From the NCBI RefSeq assembly GCF_004799325.1, contig NZ_SSMD01000011.1, positions 62,001 to 126,000 on the forward strand: a DNA stretch of 64,000 nt. The letters are read 5' to 3'. The position numbers and the translations under genes were made by a program. Shown here piece by piece: positions 9,477 to 18,638 of the stretch (positions are counted from its first letter, which is position 1; each line of letters begins with the position of its first letter). A model generated the notes under the pieces. That model was not told where the DNA came from. It did no database searches and saw only the letters and a list, made by a program, of their open reading frames with translations. This DNA is from Thalassobius vesicularis. Its GTDB lineage: Bacteria; Pseudomonadota; Alphaproteobacteria; Rhodobacterales; Rhodobacteraceae.

Positions 9477-9983
9477 ATGAACCTGGCCTATGTGATCTCG
9501 GACCAGACCGGCGCGGTGAACCGCGCGCTCTCGTCTCTGGCGGATGCCCTGATGGCCCGCGGCCTGCGCGTGATCGGCACCACTCAGACCGACACGCCCC
9601 GCCCCAAGACCCACCATTGCGACATGGACGTCCGCGTTCTGCCCGAGGGCACGATCATCCGCATCTCGCAGGATCTGGGCCCCAATTCGCGCGGCTGCCG
9701 TCTGGACCCGAACGCGCTGGAATCCGCCGTGGCCCAGACCCAGGCCCGCCTTGACGGCGCCGACATCCTGATCATCAACAAGTTCGGCAAGCACGAGGCC
9801 GAAGGCCGTGGCTTCCGCGAGGTGATCGGCGAGGCCGCCGCCCGTGGCATCCCCGTCATCGTCGGCACCAACGGGCTGAACGTCGACGCCTTCCAGGACT
9901 TCTGCGACGGCACCGCCACCGCCCTGCCCGCCGAGGCGCAGGCCCTGCTGGACTGGGCCGACACCGCGCTGGTTCCGGCCTGA
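9477..9983 (+). CDS. DUF2478 family P-loop-like protein, possibly molybdenum-related
   Basis: 168 residues. The opening (MNLAYVISDQTGAVNRALSSLA) resembles a nucleotide-binding beta-alpha start with a degraded P-loop. Conserved DUF2478 blocks follow: ISQDLGPNSRGCRLD, GADILIINKFGKHEAEGRGF and GIPVIVGTN. Members of this family are often found beside molybdate-transport or molybdoenzyme genes. The position directly after nap fits that, but the biochemical role is unknown. It lies 52 bp after napC, beyond a terminator, so it may be read only by read-through or from its own promoter. Confidence 0.75.
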   Translation: MNLAYVISDQTGAVNRALSSLADALMARGLRVIGTTQTDTPRPKTHHCDMDVRVLPEGTIIRISQDLGPNSRGCRLDPNALESAVAQTQARLDGADILIINKFGKHEAEGRGFREVIGEAAARGIPVIVGTNGLNVDAFQDFCDGTATALPAEAQALLDWADTALVPA

Positions 9984-10139
9984 AATCACCGTACGAAAAT
10001 CGTCCAAAACCTTACGATTCGCGCCCTTAACCGGGCGTGACACCCCCGTCCCGCGCGGTCACGTTCCGCATTTCAGCTTGCCCTGCGGGGTGCTAATCCC
10101 TATCTGCCGGGGGGCATCAAAACAACGCGGAAGGGCACC

Positions 10140-10820
10140 ATGGGTCTGTTCAACAAGATACATCGCTGGGAACAGGGCCTGCACGCCTCTTACGACAACC
10201 TGCCCGACACGCCCGAGGGCAACAAGAAGTCGACCTTCTACATGAACTGGCTGGATCACGCGATCCTGCGCACCTTCTGGACCAACCTGGCCGAGGTCGT
10301 CCCCGGCGTCTGGCGCGGCAACCATCCCACGCCCAAGCGTTGGGAATCGTTGAAGGAAATGGGCATCAAGACCGTCCTGAACCTGCGCGCCGACAGCACC
10401 AAACCCTTCTACCAGACCGAGGTCCGCATCTGCGAACGGCTGGGGTTTGATCTGGTCACCGTCTCGCTGTCCGCCCGCGCCGCGCCGGAAAAAGAGCGCC
10501 TGTTCCGCCTGATCGAGGTGTTCCGCACCATCGACAAACCCTTCTTCATGCACTGCAAATCCGGCGCCGACCGCACCGGCCTGGCCTCGGCCATCTACCT
10601 GCTGGTGATCGAGGGCCGTTCGCTGGACGAGGCCCGCCAGATGCTGTCTCCGAAATTTTTGCACTTCAAATCAACAAAAACCGGGGTTCTGGACGCGGTT
10701 CTGGACGAGTATGAAAAGACCGGCGGAGATTTCGAGGATTGGCTGCGCAACGTCTATGACCGCGACGCGCTTCAGGCCTCTTTCAATGCCGCGTATAATG
10801 CCCGAAAAGGGCGGAAATAA
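10140..10820 (+). CDS. Dual-specificity/tyrosine phosphatase-like protein
   Basis: 226 residues, soluble. The phosphatase signature HCKSGADRTG gives catalytic Cys139 and Arg145 (C-x5-R). Upstream, WRGNHPTPKRWESLKEMGIK and TVLNLRADS match the cysteine-phosphatase fold of the SIW14-like / DSP group. An Asp that could be the general acid lies upstream of the motif but cannot be assigned with certainty. It starts a plus-strand run leading into a surface-sugar cluster, 24 bp before the Gfo/Idh gene, so a role in polysaccharide or phospho-sugar metabolism is possible but unproven. A GGAAGG ribosome site precedes the ATG. Confidence 0.82.
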   Translation: MGLFNKIHRWEQGLHASYDNLPDTPEGNKKSTFYMNWLDHAILRTFWTNLAEVVPGVWRGNHPTPKRWESLKEMGIKTVLNLRADSTKPFYQTEVRICERLGFDLVTVSLSARAAPEKERLFRLIEVFRTIDKPFFMHCKSGADRTGLASAIYLLVIEGRSLDEARQMLSPKFLHFKSTKTGVLDAVLDEYEKTGGDFEDWLRNVYDRDALQASFNAAYNARKGRK

Positions 10821-10844
10821 CGGCTGACGGGGGATACGGGCGGC

Positions 10845-11798
10845 ATGGCGAAACTGCGCATTCTGGTGATCGGGACCGGCTCGATCGGGACCCGCCACGC
10901 CAACAATCTGGCCCAGCTGGGGGCCGAACCGATCCGCCTGTCCTTGCGTGAATTGGGGCTGGACGGGGTGCTCTCCGCCATCGCCAACACGCCTGATGTA
11001 CAGGGGGCCGTTATCGCCACCGCCACCCAGATCCGGCAAGTGCTGATCGAGGCGCTGTCCGCCCGCGACCTGCCGGTTTACGTCGAAAAACCAATCGCTT
11101 ATGAGCCGCAGGCCCTGGCCGATTTCTACGCCGCCGCGTCCCAGCCCGAGCGCAGCATGGCCGGTTTCATGATGCGCTATCACCCGCTTTTGGCCCGTCT
11201 GGTCGAGCGCGCGCAAGAGGACGAGACCTTCCGCTTCGACTTCGAAATCGGCCATGACGTGACCCAATGGCGCGCCAACTGGCGCTTTGGCGACAGCTAC
11301 GCAGCCCTGCCCGAAGGCGGCGGCGTGTTGCTGGATCTGTGCCACGAGCTGGACCTGGCCCACACCCTTTTCCCCGGAGCCGTCGCGCACAGCGTCCACA
11401 GCCTGGGCCACGCGGATTTTCCGGGCGTCGACATGGCCACCCAGATCGCCCTCAGCGCCCCCGGCGCGACCGGTTCGGTGGCGATGGACTACCTCTCGCC
11501 GGTGTTTTTACGCCGGATTCGCCTGCGTGGTCAGCGCGCCGTTAACGAATGCGACCTGCTGGCGGGCACCCTGACCCGTTTCACCCCCGACGGCGCCCAA
11601 GACCTCACCCAAGTCGCCTTCGATCGCAACGAAATGTTCCTCGGCGCGATGGGTGATTTCCTGGCCCTGGTCGAGGGGCGCGCCCCCTCGGGCAACCCCC
11701 ATATGCCCCGTCTGGACCTGGCCCGCCCCAGCTGCGATCTGATCGCCAACGCCTGGGCCAGCCGCCAGTTCAACAGCCTGATTCAAAAGGAATTTTGA
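10845..11798 (+). CDS. Gfo/Idh/MocA family NAD(P)-dependent oxidoreductase
   Basis: 317 residues. The N-terminal Rossmann fold shows ILVIGTGSIGTRHANNL at residues 5-21, and the family EKPIA motif (VYVEKPIAYEPQAL) marks the cofactor-proximal lysine. A C-terminal substrate domain includes HDVTQWRANWRFGD and GGGVLLDLCHELDL. The stop is 1 bp before the cytidylyltransferase gene, so the two are in one operon. In comparable nonulosonate clusters such enzymes oxidise or reduce a nucleotide sugar or sugar acid; the substrate cannot be read from the sequence. Confidence 0.85.
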   Translation: MAKLRILVIGTGSIGTRHANNLAQLGAEPIRLSLRELGLDGVLSAIANTPDVQGAVIATATQIRQVLIEALSARDLPVYVEKPIAYEPQALADFYAAASQPERSMAGFMMRYHPLLARLVERAQEDETFRFDFEIGHDVTQWRANWRFGDSYAALPEGGGVLLDLCHELDLAHTLFPGAVAHSVHSLGHADFPGVDMATQIALSAPGATGSVAMDYLSPVFLRRIRLRGQRAVNECDLLAGTLTRFTPDGAQDLTQVAFDRNEMFLGAMGDFLALVEGRAPSGNPHMPRLDLARPSCDLIANAWASRQFNSLIQKEF

Positions 11799-11799
11799 C

Positions 11800-12504
11800 A
11801 TGATCCTTGGCCATATCGGCGCCCGCAAGGGCAGCAAGGGCGTCCCCGGAAAGAACTTCCGCGACATGTGCGGCAAGCCGCTGATCGACTGGTCTCTGGA
11901 CCAGCTTTTCGCGCATCCCCGCGTCGATGCCGTGGTCGTATCTACCGATGATGAACGCATCTACGAGCACGCCCTCGCCAAGGGTGCCCTGCCGATGGGC
12001 CTGCGCCCTGCGCATCTGGCCAGCGACACCGCTGGCAAATGGCAGGTCTGGCAGCACGCGCTGGAGGTCTCGCAAACTCTGCTGGACAGCCCCGTCACCG
12101 CCTTTCTGGACCTCGACTGCACCTCGCCCCTGCGGCTGGAGGACGACATCACCAACGCGCTAAATCTCTTTGAAGATCAACGCCCTGACATGGTGATGTC
12201 CTGCTGCGATGCCCATAAGAACCCGTATTTCAACCTGGTCGAACCGGACGAGACCGGCGCCTTGCACGTCTCCAAACCGCTGCCCGGCGGCGTGGTGGCG
12301 CGCCAGCAGGCCCCCAAGGTCTATGAGCACGCCGCCTCGACCTATGTCGTCGCGCCCGACTATCTGCGCCGGGCCACCTCGTTGTACGAAGGCCGCGTGA
12401 TTCCGTACGTGATGCCGCAGGAACGCTGCCTGGACATCGACACGCCGCTGGATTTCCGTATCGTCGAATTCCTCATGAAGGACAGGGAGAGCACCCATGA
12501 CTAA
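11800..12504 (+). CDS. neuA: Acylneuraminate (CMP-nonulosonate) cytidylyltransferase
   Basis: 234 residues. It activates a sialic-acid-like sugar with CTP for transfer to a surface polysaccharide. The nucleotide-binding motif ARKGSKGVPGKNFR sits at residues 8-21. It is followed by VVVSTDDERI and FLDLDCTSPLR, the family blocks that coordinate CTP and Mg2+. The length fits short NeuA/PtmB proteins. The gene lies between Gfo/Idh and SDR genes and overlaps the SDR gene by 8 bp; neuB and neuC homologues lie further downstream on the other strand. The exact sugar (Neu5Ac, legionaminate or another) is not determined here. Confidence 0.87.
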   Translation: MILGHIGARKGSKGVPGKNFRDMCGKPLIDWSLDQLFAHPRVDAVVVSTDDERIYEHALAKGALPMGLRPAHLASDTAGKWQVWQHALEVSQTLLDSPVTAFLDLDCTSPLRLEDDITNALNLFEDQRPDMVMSCCDAHKNPYFNLVEPDETGALHVSKPLPGGVVARQQAPKVYEHAASTYVVAPDYLRRATSLYEGRVIPYVMPQERCLDIDTPLDFRIVEFLMKDRESTHD

Positions 12505-13288
12505 GCAACTGGACGGCCGCACCATTTTCATCACCGGCTCGGGCGGGGTGCTGGGCTCCACCTATGTGCGGCGGATGCTGGATCAAGGCGCGCGGGTGAT
12601 TTCCACCGACCTGCCCGGCCACCGCGCCGACGCGCTGAAGGCCGCGCATGAGGGCAACGACAATTTCCGCTTCTACGATCTGGACGTCGGCTCCGAAGAG
12701 CAGATCACCGAGATTTTCCAACGGGTTATGGCCGATGGCTGGAACCCGAACGTGATCCTGAACAATGCCGCCATCACCGGCGAGATGCTGATGGGCGCGG
12801 GCAAACCCTTTCCCGATTTTGCCGACACCACCGTCGCGGATTTCGAGCGTACCCTGCGCACCAACCTGACCGGCGCCTTCATGATCGCGCGCCAGATGGA
12901 CCGCGATATCGTCGGCAAATACCCCTGCACGCTGATCAACGTGGCCTCGATGTATGCCCTGAACGGCGCGCATCACCCGATTTATGACGGGATGCCGTTC
13001 AAGAATTTCTCGGCCTACGGCGTGTCCAAGGCGGGGATTCACGGGCTGACGGTCTGGCTGGCGGGCTATTGGGCCAAGCGTCAGGCGACCGTGAACACCA
13101 TCGCGCCGGGCGCCGTGTTCAACGGCCATTCGGACGAGTTCCAGCGCCGTGTGGGCGAATTGATCATGGCCGGCCGCATGGCCCAGCCGGACGAGATCGC
13201 CGACGTGATGCTGTTCCTCGCCAGCCCGCAATCCGGGTACATGACCGGACAATTGATCAACGTCGATGGCGGTTTCAGCGCCTGGTAA
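12497..13288 (+). CDS. Short-chain dehydrogenase/reductase, PtmA-like
   Basis: 263 residues, SDR fold. The cofactor motif TGSGGVLGS lies at residues 14-22, NNAAI near residue 90, and the catalytic S-Y-K set is in VASMYALNG and AYGVSKAG. The C-terminus has the usual NVDGGFSAW ending. It overlaps the cytidylyltransferase by 8 bp, an arrangement like ptmA-ptmB of legionaminate-type flagellin or surface glycosylation loci. The likely role is a redox step on a sugar precursor. The stop abuts a convergent Kdo-transferase gene. Confidence 0.85.
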   Translation: MTKQLDGRTIFITGSGGVLGSTYVRRMLDQGARVISTDLPGHRADALKAAHEGNDNFRFYDLDVGSEEQITEIFQRVMADGWNPNVILNNAAITGEMLMGAGKPFPDFADTTVADFERTLRTNLTGAFMIARQMDRDIVGKYPCTLINVASMYALNGAHHPIYDGMPFKNFSAYGVSKAGIHGLTVWLAGYWAKRQATVNTIAPGAVFNGHSDEFQRRVGELIMAGRMAQPDEIADVMLFLASPQSGYMTGQLINVDGGFSAW

Positions 13289-14617
13289 TTAACGAATGAT
13301 CCCCTGCGCCCGCGCATGTTCCAGCAGCGCGGGCAAGGCGGCCATCGTCTTATCGACACCGCCCGCATGGGCCGCAAAAAACGCCGTCATCTCGGCCTCG
13401 CCGGGCAGGGGCGCATCAGGGGACAGGGCCTCGGCCAGCTGCTCTTCCGTCATGCAATGGCGCAGCACACCTGCCTCGATCGCCTCTTGCGCGGGGTATT
13501 CGATCGTCCAGATTTCCGGCCCGACGAAAACGGGTTTGCGCACGGCCAGGGGCTCGATCACGTTATGCGCGCCCTTGGGGGTAAACCCGCCGCCCACAAC
13601 GGTTTTTTCGGTTAGCGACAGGTAGAAATACATCTCGCCCATGCTGTCGCCCAGCAGGATATCGGCGTCTAGATCGCCCACCAGATTAGCGTCCAGCGCC
13701 TCAGATCGGCGCGCCATCGGCCAGCCCCGCGCCGCGATCATCTGCGCCACGGTGTCAAACCGCTCCGGCGCGCGCGGCACATAGACGATGCGCGGGGGCT
13801 GCTTGCTGTTCGCGGCCGCTTGGGCGCGCAGGGTGGCAATGGCGTCCAGATAGGTGTCGTCCTCGCCCTCGACCACGCTGGCGAAGGTGATGCTGTTGCG
13901 GTCACCGGGCCACACCAGCCGCTGCGCGGCCTCGGTCAGACGCGGCGGAATCGGCTGGTCAAAGCGCATCTCTCCGGTCATGCGAATGGCCGCATCCGGC
14001 ATGCCCAGCGACAAGAAACGGTCGCGCTGGACGGTGTTTTTCACCATCACTCCGGCAAAGCCGCGCACCAACTCGCCCCGCAAACGATTGCGGTCGCGGG
14101 CATAGCTTTTCGACGGGTACTGACCGTTACACAGGAACAGCGGCACGCCGCGTGCTCGGGCGCTGGCGATCATGCGGGGCCAGAATTCGACCTCCATCAC
14201 CAGACCATATTTGGGCCGGAAGGCGCGGAAAAACCGTGCATAAGCAAGGTCATACTCGAACGGCACCCAAACCGAGGCCAGTTGGCCAGCGGCGATCTCC
14301 GCGCCGAACACCTTGGCGATCTCGCGCCGCGCGGCGGGGGTGAAATGGGTGACGACAACGCGCTCACCATCCGTCAGCAGTCGTCGGATCAGCGGCACCG
14401 CCGAGCGGAATTCGCCGATCGAGACCGTATGCACCCAGACCGAGCCATCCCAGCGCAGCCGGTGCCGCCCGAAGCGTTGCGCCAAATCGGTGCCGTACAT
14501 CGGGTCACGCTTTGCGCGCTTGCGGATGTAGAGCAGGATCAGCGGCAGTGCCGCGCCCCAAAGCAAGGCCCAGCCTGCCAGAAACAGGCGCATCCGAAGG
14601 CTGGGAAAACGGCTCAT
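13289..14617 (-). CDS. WaaA-like Kdo transferase, paralogue 1
   Basis: 442 residues. The family transfers Kdo from CMP-Kdo to lipid A at the inner membrane. A hydrophobic N-terminal anchor covers residues 10-31. VWVHTVSIGEF holds the expected catalytic Glu (E69). GLVMEVEFWPRMI corresponds to the E-x-WP motif, and the C-terminal domain has DILLGDSMGEM and GAHNVIEPLA. I chose the ATG at 14617 because it forms an ATGA overlap with the upstream paralogue; the frame stays open further upstream. Several segments differ from textbook WaaA (for example FASVVEGEDD for ASTHEGE), so it may transfer a different sugar acid. This is one of three WaaA homologues in 8 kb. Confidence 0.85.
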   Translation of the reverse strand: MSRFPSLRMRLFLAGWALLWGAALPLILLYIRKRAKRDPMYGTDLAQRFGRHRLRWDGSVWVHTVSIGEFRSAVPLIRRLLTDGERVVVTHFTPAARREIAKVFGAEIAAGQLASVWVPFEYDLAYARFFRAFRPKYGLVMEVEFWPRMIASARARGVPLFLCNGQYPSKSYARDRNRLRGELVRGFAGVMVKNTVQRDRFLSLGMPDAAIRMTGEMRFDQPIPPRLTEAAQRLVWPGDRNSITFASVVEGEDDTYLDAIATLRAQAAANSKQPPRIVYVPRAPERFDTVAQMIAARGWPMARRSEALDANLVGDLDADILLGDSMGEMYFYLSLTEKTVVGGGFTPKGAHNVIEPLAVRKPVFVGPEIWTIEYPAQEAIEAGVLRHCMTEEQLAEALSPDAPLPGEAEMTAFFAAHAGGVDKTMAALPALLEHARAQGIIR

Positions 14618-15867
14618 GCGTCCATCCGGGTCAACAACTGGCTTGCCAGCGCATCTACCAAGTCGCGCCCCCGTTGGACAAGCACCGATGCGCGCCCGGT
14701 CTGGCACGACAGCAGCGGATCGTCCAAGGCGGCGGCCAGTGCGGCCCCGTCCGTCACCTGACGCGCGGCCCCGCCCGCGTCCAGAACGGCGTAGTCGGTG
14801 GCGAAGTTCGCCACGCGCAGGCCGTGCAGGATGGCGCAGTCCAAAGCGGCGGCCTCCCACGGGTTGTGGCCTTCGATGTCGTCATTGGTGCCGCCGATCA
14901 GCGCGGCCTCGGCCAGCCGATACCACAGGCCCATCTCGCCCAGCGTGTCGGCCACGTAGACCTGCGTTTGCGTGTCGGGTCGCTGGCCCGAGGAGCGTTG
15001 CGCCACCCGCAGCCCGCGCGCCCGTGCGTCGGCCACGATCTCGTCCCCGCGCTGCGGATAGCGGGGCGCGATCACCAGCAGACCGGGGGCCGCCAGATGG
15101 GTCAGCGCGTCCAGCGCCAGCGCCTCGTCCTGCGGATGGCTGGAGGCGGCCAGCCAGACCCGACGCTCGCCAATCGCAGCAGTCAGGGCGTCGCGTTCCT
15201 GTGCGTTGTCGGCCAGCGGTTGGGCGGCGGGCTTGAGCGAGCCATCCACCTGTGCCGTGACCCCAAAGGCCGCGATCTGCCGCGCTGTGTCGTCATCCTG
15301 GGCCGAGATCGTCTGGAAACACCCGTACACCGCCCGATAGAGCCGCGCCTGACGCATCCGCCGATCACGCGCGGCGCGGTTCATGCGGGCGTTGATCCAG
15401 ACCTGCGGGATACCGCGTTCGGCTGCTGCGTGGACCAGACCGGGCCAGATGTCCTGCTCGGACCAGACCGCGAAATCGGGGCGCCAGTGGTCCAGAAATT
15501 GCGCCCGAGCCTTGGGGCAGTCCATCGGCAGAAACTGGTGGATCGCGCCACCGATGCCGTTCTTGGCCAGCGCCTCGGCCGAGCCGCGCGTGCCGGTTGT
15601 CACAAGGATGTTCAGCGCGGGGCGGCGGGCCTCCAATGCGGCGACCAGCGCGCGTAGGGCCAGCGCCTCGCCCAGACCCACGGCATGCATCCAGATCAGC
15701 GGGCCATCGGGGCGCGGCACGCTGGCCTCGCCCAGTTTTTCGCGCCAACGGCCCGGCATTTCCTTGCCCTTGCGCAGCCGCCAGCGCAGCGCCAACGGCA
15801 CCAGCGGACACAGCAGCCGCGTCAGCGCCAGATACGGGCCGAACCCGGTCAGCTCAGAGGACGTCAC
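14614..15867 (-). CDS. waaA: WaaA-like Kdo transferase, paralogue 2
   Basis: 417 residues. The closest of the three to classical WaaA by eye: LIWMHAVGLGEALAL (catalytic Glu E67), AVWSEQDIWPGLV, WLAASSHPQDEALAL, YVADTLGEMGLWYRLA and GHNPWEAAALDCAILHG. It probably adds Kdo to lipid A or its precursor at the cytoplasmic face of the membrane. It overlaps neuC by 14 bp upstream and paralogue 1 by 4 bp downstream, giving one minus-strand operon neuC-waaA2-waaA1. The gene symbol is given by similarity; which paralogue does the housekeeping step cannot be decided from sequence alone. Confidence 0.85.
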   Translation of the reverse strand: MTSSELTGFGPYLALTRLLCPLVPLALRWRLRKGKEMPGRWREKLGEASVPRPDGPLIWMHAVGLGEALALRALVAALEARRPALNILVTTGTRGSAEALAKNGIGGAIHQFLPMDCPKARAQFLDHWRPDFAVWSEQDIWPGLVHAAAERGIPQVWINARMNRAARDRRMRQARLYRAVYGCFQTISAQDDDTARQIAAFGVTAQVDGSLKPAAQPLADNAQERDALTAAIGERRVWLAASSHPQDEALALDALTHLAAPGLLVIAPRYPQRGDEIVADARARGLRVAQRSSGQRPDTQTQVYVADTLGEMGLWYRLAEAALIGGTNDDIEGHNPWEAAALDCAILHGLRVANFATDYAVLDAGGAARQVTDGAALAAALDDPLLSCQTGRASVLVQRGRDLVDALASQLLTRMDA

Positions 15868-16975
15868 GGAATTCTTTCTGGAACGAGCGCGCCCAGAACG
15901 CCGGATCGTTCAGCAGTTCGGCAAAGCGACCAGCCGTGTCGCCCGCACCAAAACCGGTATGCGCCTCGTGCCGGTGGCCCCATTGGTCGGCCAGAAACGC
16001 CGCGATGGCCGCGCGATCCCCTGCCTGAACCGAGGTGACCGAGGGCGCATCCGAGCGCCGCGCCTGTCGGGTGCCCACGTCCAGCGACGGGATGCCCAGA
16101 AACGGCGCCTCGCGCACCCCGGCCGAGGAGTTGCCGATGATCGCCGAGGCGTTCTTCATCAGTTCGGAAAAATGAGCGAACCGCATCGACGGGATCAGGC
16201 GGAACCGCTCGCGCGGCAGTGCCTCGATCACCTTCAGGATATCCGCGGCGCCGGGGTCGTTATTGGGCAGGATCACCACGAATTTGCGCCCCGAGGCGTC
16301 GAGCGCCGAGAACAGATCGGCGGCCTGAGCGCCCATGGTTTCCTGCTCGGACGTCACCGGATGGAAGGTGACGATCCCGAAATCGTCGAACGGAATCGCA
16401 TAGCGCTCGCGCACCGCCGCCAAGCTGACGCCCGAGTCGCGCCCGTGGAAATCCAGCTCGGGCGAGCCGATGGTGTAGATCGATTCCTCCGGCTCCCCCA
16501 GCGCCATGACGCGGCGGGCGGCCTGATCCGAGCTGACCAGATGGCAATAGGCCAGCTTGGTGTTGCAGTGGCGGAAGATCTCGTCGATCGTGCCAGACAC
16601 CTCGCCGCCCTCGACATGGGCGCAGCGGATGTAATTCGTCGCACAGACCAGCGCGGCGGCCAGCGCCTCGACCCGGTCGCCATGGACGACCACCAGATCC
16701 GGGCGCGCCTCGGTCAGGTGGTCGGAAAAGCCCACGATGGTCTTGGCCAGCACCATGTCCTGCGGATCGCCTTCGCGCTGGTTCTGGAATTCGTGAACGG
16801 TGACGCCCTGCATGCGGTGCACTTCCAGCTTGGTCAGCCCGTAGCGCGCCATCATGTGCATTCCGGTCACGAAAAAGGACACGTCGTGCCCGGCATCGCG
16901 CGCGGCGATGGCCAGCGGCTCGATCTTGCCGAAATCCGCGCGGGTGCCGCTGACGAATAGGATTTTGCGGGTCAT
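15854..16975 (-). CDS. neuC: UDP-N-acetylglucosamine 2-epimerase (hydrolysing), NeuC-type
   Basis: 373 residues. NeuC converts UDP-GlcNAc (or a derivative) to ManNAc (or a derivative) for nonulosonate synthesis. Signature segments are ILFVSGTRADFGKIEPLA at the N-terminus, VVHGDRVEALAAALVC, CAHVEGGEVSGTIDE, and PNNDPGA with IGNSSAGVREAPFLGIP near the C-terminus. I chose the ATG at 16975: the protein starts MTRKILFVSG, and GAGGCGAC gives a ribosome site. The open frame extends to 17047 without support. It is first of a minus-strand operon with two WaaA homologues. The partner neuB lies about 1.7 kb away in the same orientation. Confidence 0.92.
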   Translation of the reverse strand: MTRKILFVSGTRADFGKIEPLAIAARDAGHDVSFFVTGMHMMARYGLTKLEVHRMQGVTVHEFQNQREGDPQDMVLAKTIVGFSDHLTEARPDLVVVHGDRVEALAAALVCATNYIRCAHVEGGEVSGTIDEIFRHCNTKLAYCHLVSSDQAARRVMALGEPEESIYTIGSPELDFHGRDSGVSLAAVRERYAIPFDDFGIVTFHPVTSEQETMGAQAADLFSALDASGRKFVVILPNNDPGAADILKVIEALPRERFRLIPSMRFAHFSELMKNASAIIGNSSAGVREAPFLGIPSLDVGTRQARRSDAPSVTSVQAGDRAAIAAFLADQWGHRHEAHTGFGAGDTAGRFAELLNDPAFWARSFQKEFRDVL

Positions 16976-17097
16976 GTCGCCTCGAGTCTCTGTGCCGCGC
17001 GACCATAGGGAAAACCGCCAGTCTGGGCAATCGCTTACGGTGGACATTGCCGGGGGGCGGCCATACTGTGCCCGCCAGTCACCCGCAGGAGGCCGCG

Positions 17098-17850
17098 ATG
17101 GACCGCGTTGTACTATGCATGAAATGGGGCACGCTGTATGGCCCCGACTATGTGAACGTGCTGTACAGCGCCGTGCGGCGCAACCTGACCGGCGATTTCC
17201 GCTTTGTCTGCCTGACCGACGACCCCGCCGGTATCCGTGATGAGGTCGAGTGCCACCCGATCCCCGATATCGGACTGAAGCACGAAAACTGGTATCACGG
17301 CGCCTGGCCCAAGATCGCGGTGTTCCTGCCTGACCTGTACGGGCTGACCGGGCGCGCGCTGTTCATCGACCTGGACATGATCATCTGCGGCCCGCTGGAC
17401 GAGTTTTTCACCTACGATCAGGGCCTTGTCACCATCGACGAGGGCGTCTGGAACGGTACGCCGCCCAGCACGATGACCTCGATCTTTGCGTTCGATCTGG
17501 GGCAGATGGGCTATCTGGTCGACCGCATCCGCGCCGACCGGGATGCGATCTGCGCCAAGTACGACATCGAGCAGAACTACCTGCACGGCGAGGTCGAGCG
17601 CATCGGGTACTGGCCGCATGACTGGCTGGTCAGCTTCAAGCGCCACCTGCGCCAGCCGTTGCTGATCGACCGGTTCAAGCAACCCAAATGGCCGGAACCG
17701 GGCGTCAAGATCATCGTGTTCCACGGCCGTCCGCGCCCGATGGACCTGATCCGCCCCGGCGGCGGCAACCGCGATCTGTTCCCGCATTGCGTCCCCGGTC
17801 AGGTGGACTGGGCGCGCGATTACTGGCTGGAAAACGGCGGGCGGCTTTAA
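17098..17850 (+). CDS. Glycosyltransferase, GT-A-like, unknown acceptor
   Basis: 250 residues. GLTGRALFIDLDMIICGPLD contains a D-x-D motif typical of metal-dependent GT-A glycosyltransferases. The opening MDRVVLCMKWGTLYGPDYVN and FVCLTDDP resemble bacterial GT8- or capsule-type transferases. Near the C-terminus IIVFHGRPRPMDL supplies a conserved His found in retaining GT8-like enzymes. The start at 17098 is set by an AGGAGG ribosome site; the longer frame from 17047 is unlikely. It is convergent with, and overlaps by 4 bp, a GT25 gene. Confidence 0.75.
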   Translation: MDRVVLCMKWGTLYGPDYVNVLYSAVRRNLTGDFRFVCLTDDPAGIRDEVECHPIPDIGLKHENWYHGAWPKIAVFLPDLYGLTGRALFIDLDMIICGPLDEFFTYDQGLVTIDEGVWNGTPPSTMTSIFAFDLGQMGYLVDRIRADRDAICAKYDIEQNYLHGEVERIGYWPHDWLVSFKRHLRQPLLIDRFKQPKWPEPGVKIIVFHGRPRPMDLIRPGGGNRDLFPHCVPGQVDWARDYWLENGGRL

Positions 17851-18638
17851 TCGGCCAGCGGCTTGTCCGAAGCCCGCAGCATTCCGTGCCGCCCCAGCCA
17901 GACCAGCCGACGTACGTAATTCGCCAGTTTTTGTACGTAATAGGGCAGTCGTTTGTGTTTGGGGAACTTCTTGGCCTCGGACATGGCCTGCCCGGTGATG
18001 AAGCTTTCGGCCTTGTCCTCGGGGTGGGCGGCGAAGGGCTCCAGCCCCATCAGGCGGAAATCATAGGCGAAAAAGCGGTTCAGCTCGTGATCATGCGCGC
18101 GCGAGATCGGCCAGAAATCACGCGCCAGACGCGCGGCCAGATCGCGCTTGATCAGGTAGCAGGCATTGCCCGTGAACGGCCCCCAATAGGCGTTCAGCAG
18201 ATAGCCATCGACCGTGCCCTGACAAATCGCCCCCTTGGCGCGGATCTTGGCGAAACGGCAGATGTCCCATTGCCCGGCCACCTTGAGCGCGGCCTGCACG
18301 GCGGCGGGGAAATCGTCGTGGAACACCACGTCATCCTCGCACACCAGCACGATGTCATCGGGGCCGTTGCCGATTTCCTGCCACAGCTGCACATGCGAGG
18401 CATAACAGCCCAGATGCCCCGCCGCGATCGGCGCACCCATGTGGCTGTGCCAGCCCGGCACATCGGTTTGCTGCATCAGCCGGTCCAGCTCGGCCCGGCC
18501 ATCGACGCCGGTGAACAGCGCATAGTCGATCCCCAGCCGCGCGCATTCGGCGGCAAAGCGTTCCTGACGGGCCACCGCCCGCGCCAGAGAAATCACCCTG
18601 ACCGGAACGCCCAGACCGCTCACGCCAGATCGCTCCAT
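17847..18638 (-). CDS. Glycosyltransferase family 25 (LPS biosynthesis) protein
   Basis: 263 residues. VRVISLARAVARQERF near the start, GHLGCYASHVQLWQEI and VLVCEDDVVFHDDF are the GT25 signature, as in LPS galactosyltransferases of the LgtB/LpsA type. The EDD motif supplies the metal-binding acidic pair. The start overlaps the 3' end of neuB by 19 bp, so it forms an operon with neuB. It probably builds the same glycan that receives the nonulosonate. Confidence 0.85.
   Translation of the reverse strand: MERSGVSGLGVPVRVISLARAVARQERFAAECARLGIDYALFTGVDGRAELDRLMQQTDVPGWHSHMGAPIAAGHLGCYASHVQLWQEIGNGPDDIVLVCEDDVVFHDDFPAAVQAALKVAGQWDICRFAKIRAKGAICQGTVDGYLLNAYWGPFTGNACYLIKRDLAARLARDFWPISRAHDHELNRFFAYDFRLMGLEPFAAHPEDKAESFITGQAMSEAKKFPKHKRLPYYVQKLANYVRRLVWLGRHGMLRASDKPLAD

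Noticed and set aside
7944-10043. A 699-codon open frame opposite napH-napB-napC and the DUF2478 gene
   Set aside because: It runs across several well-supported genes and a terminator on the other strand, with no recognisable domain. It is a coding shadow.
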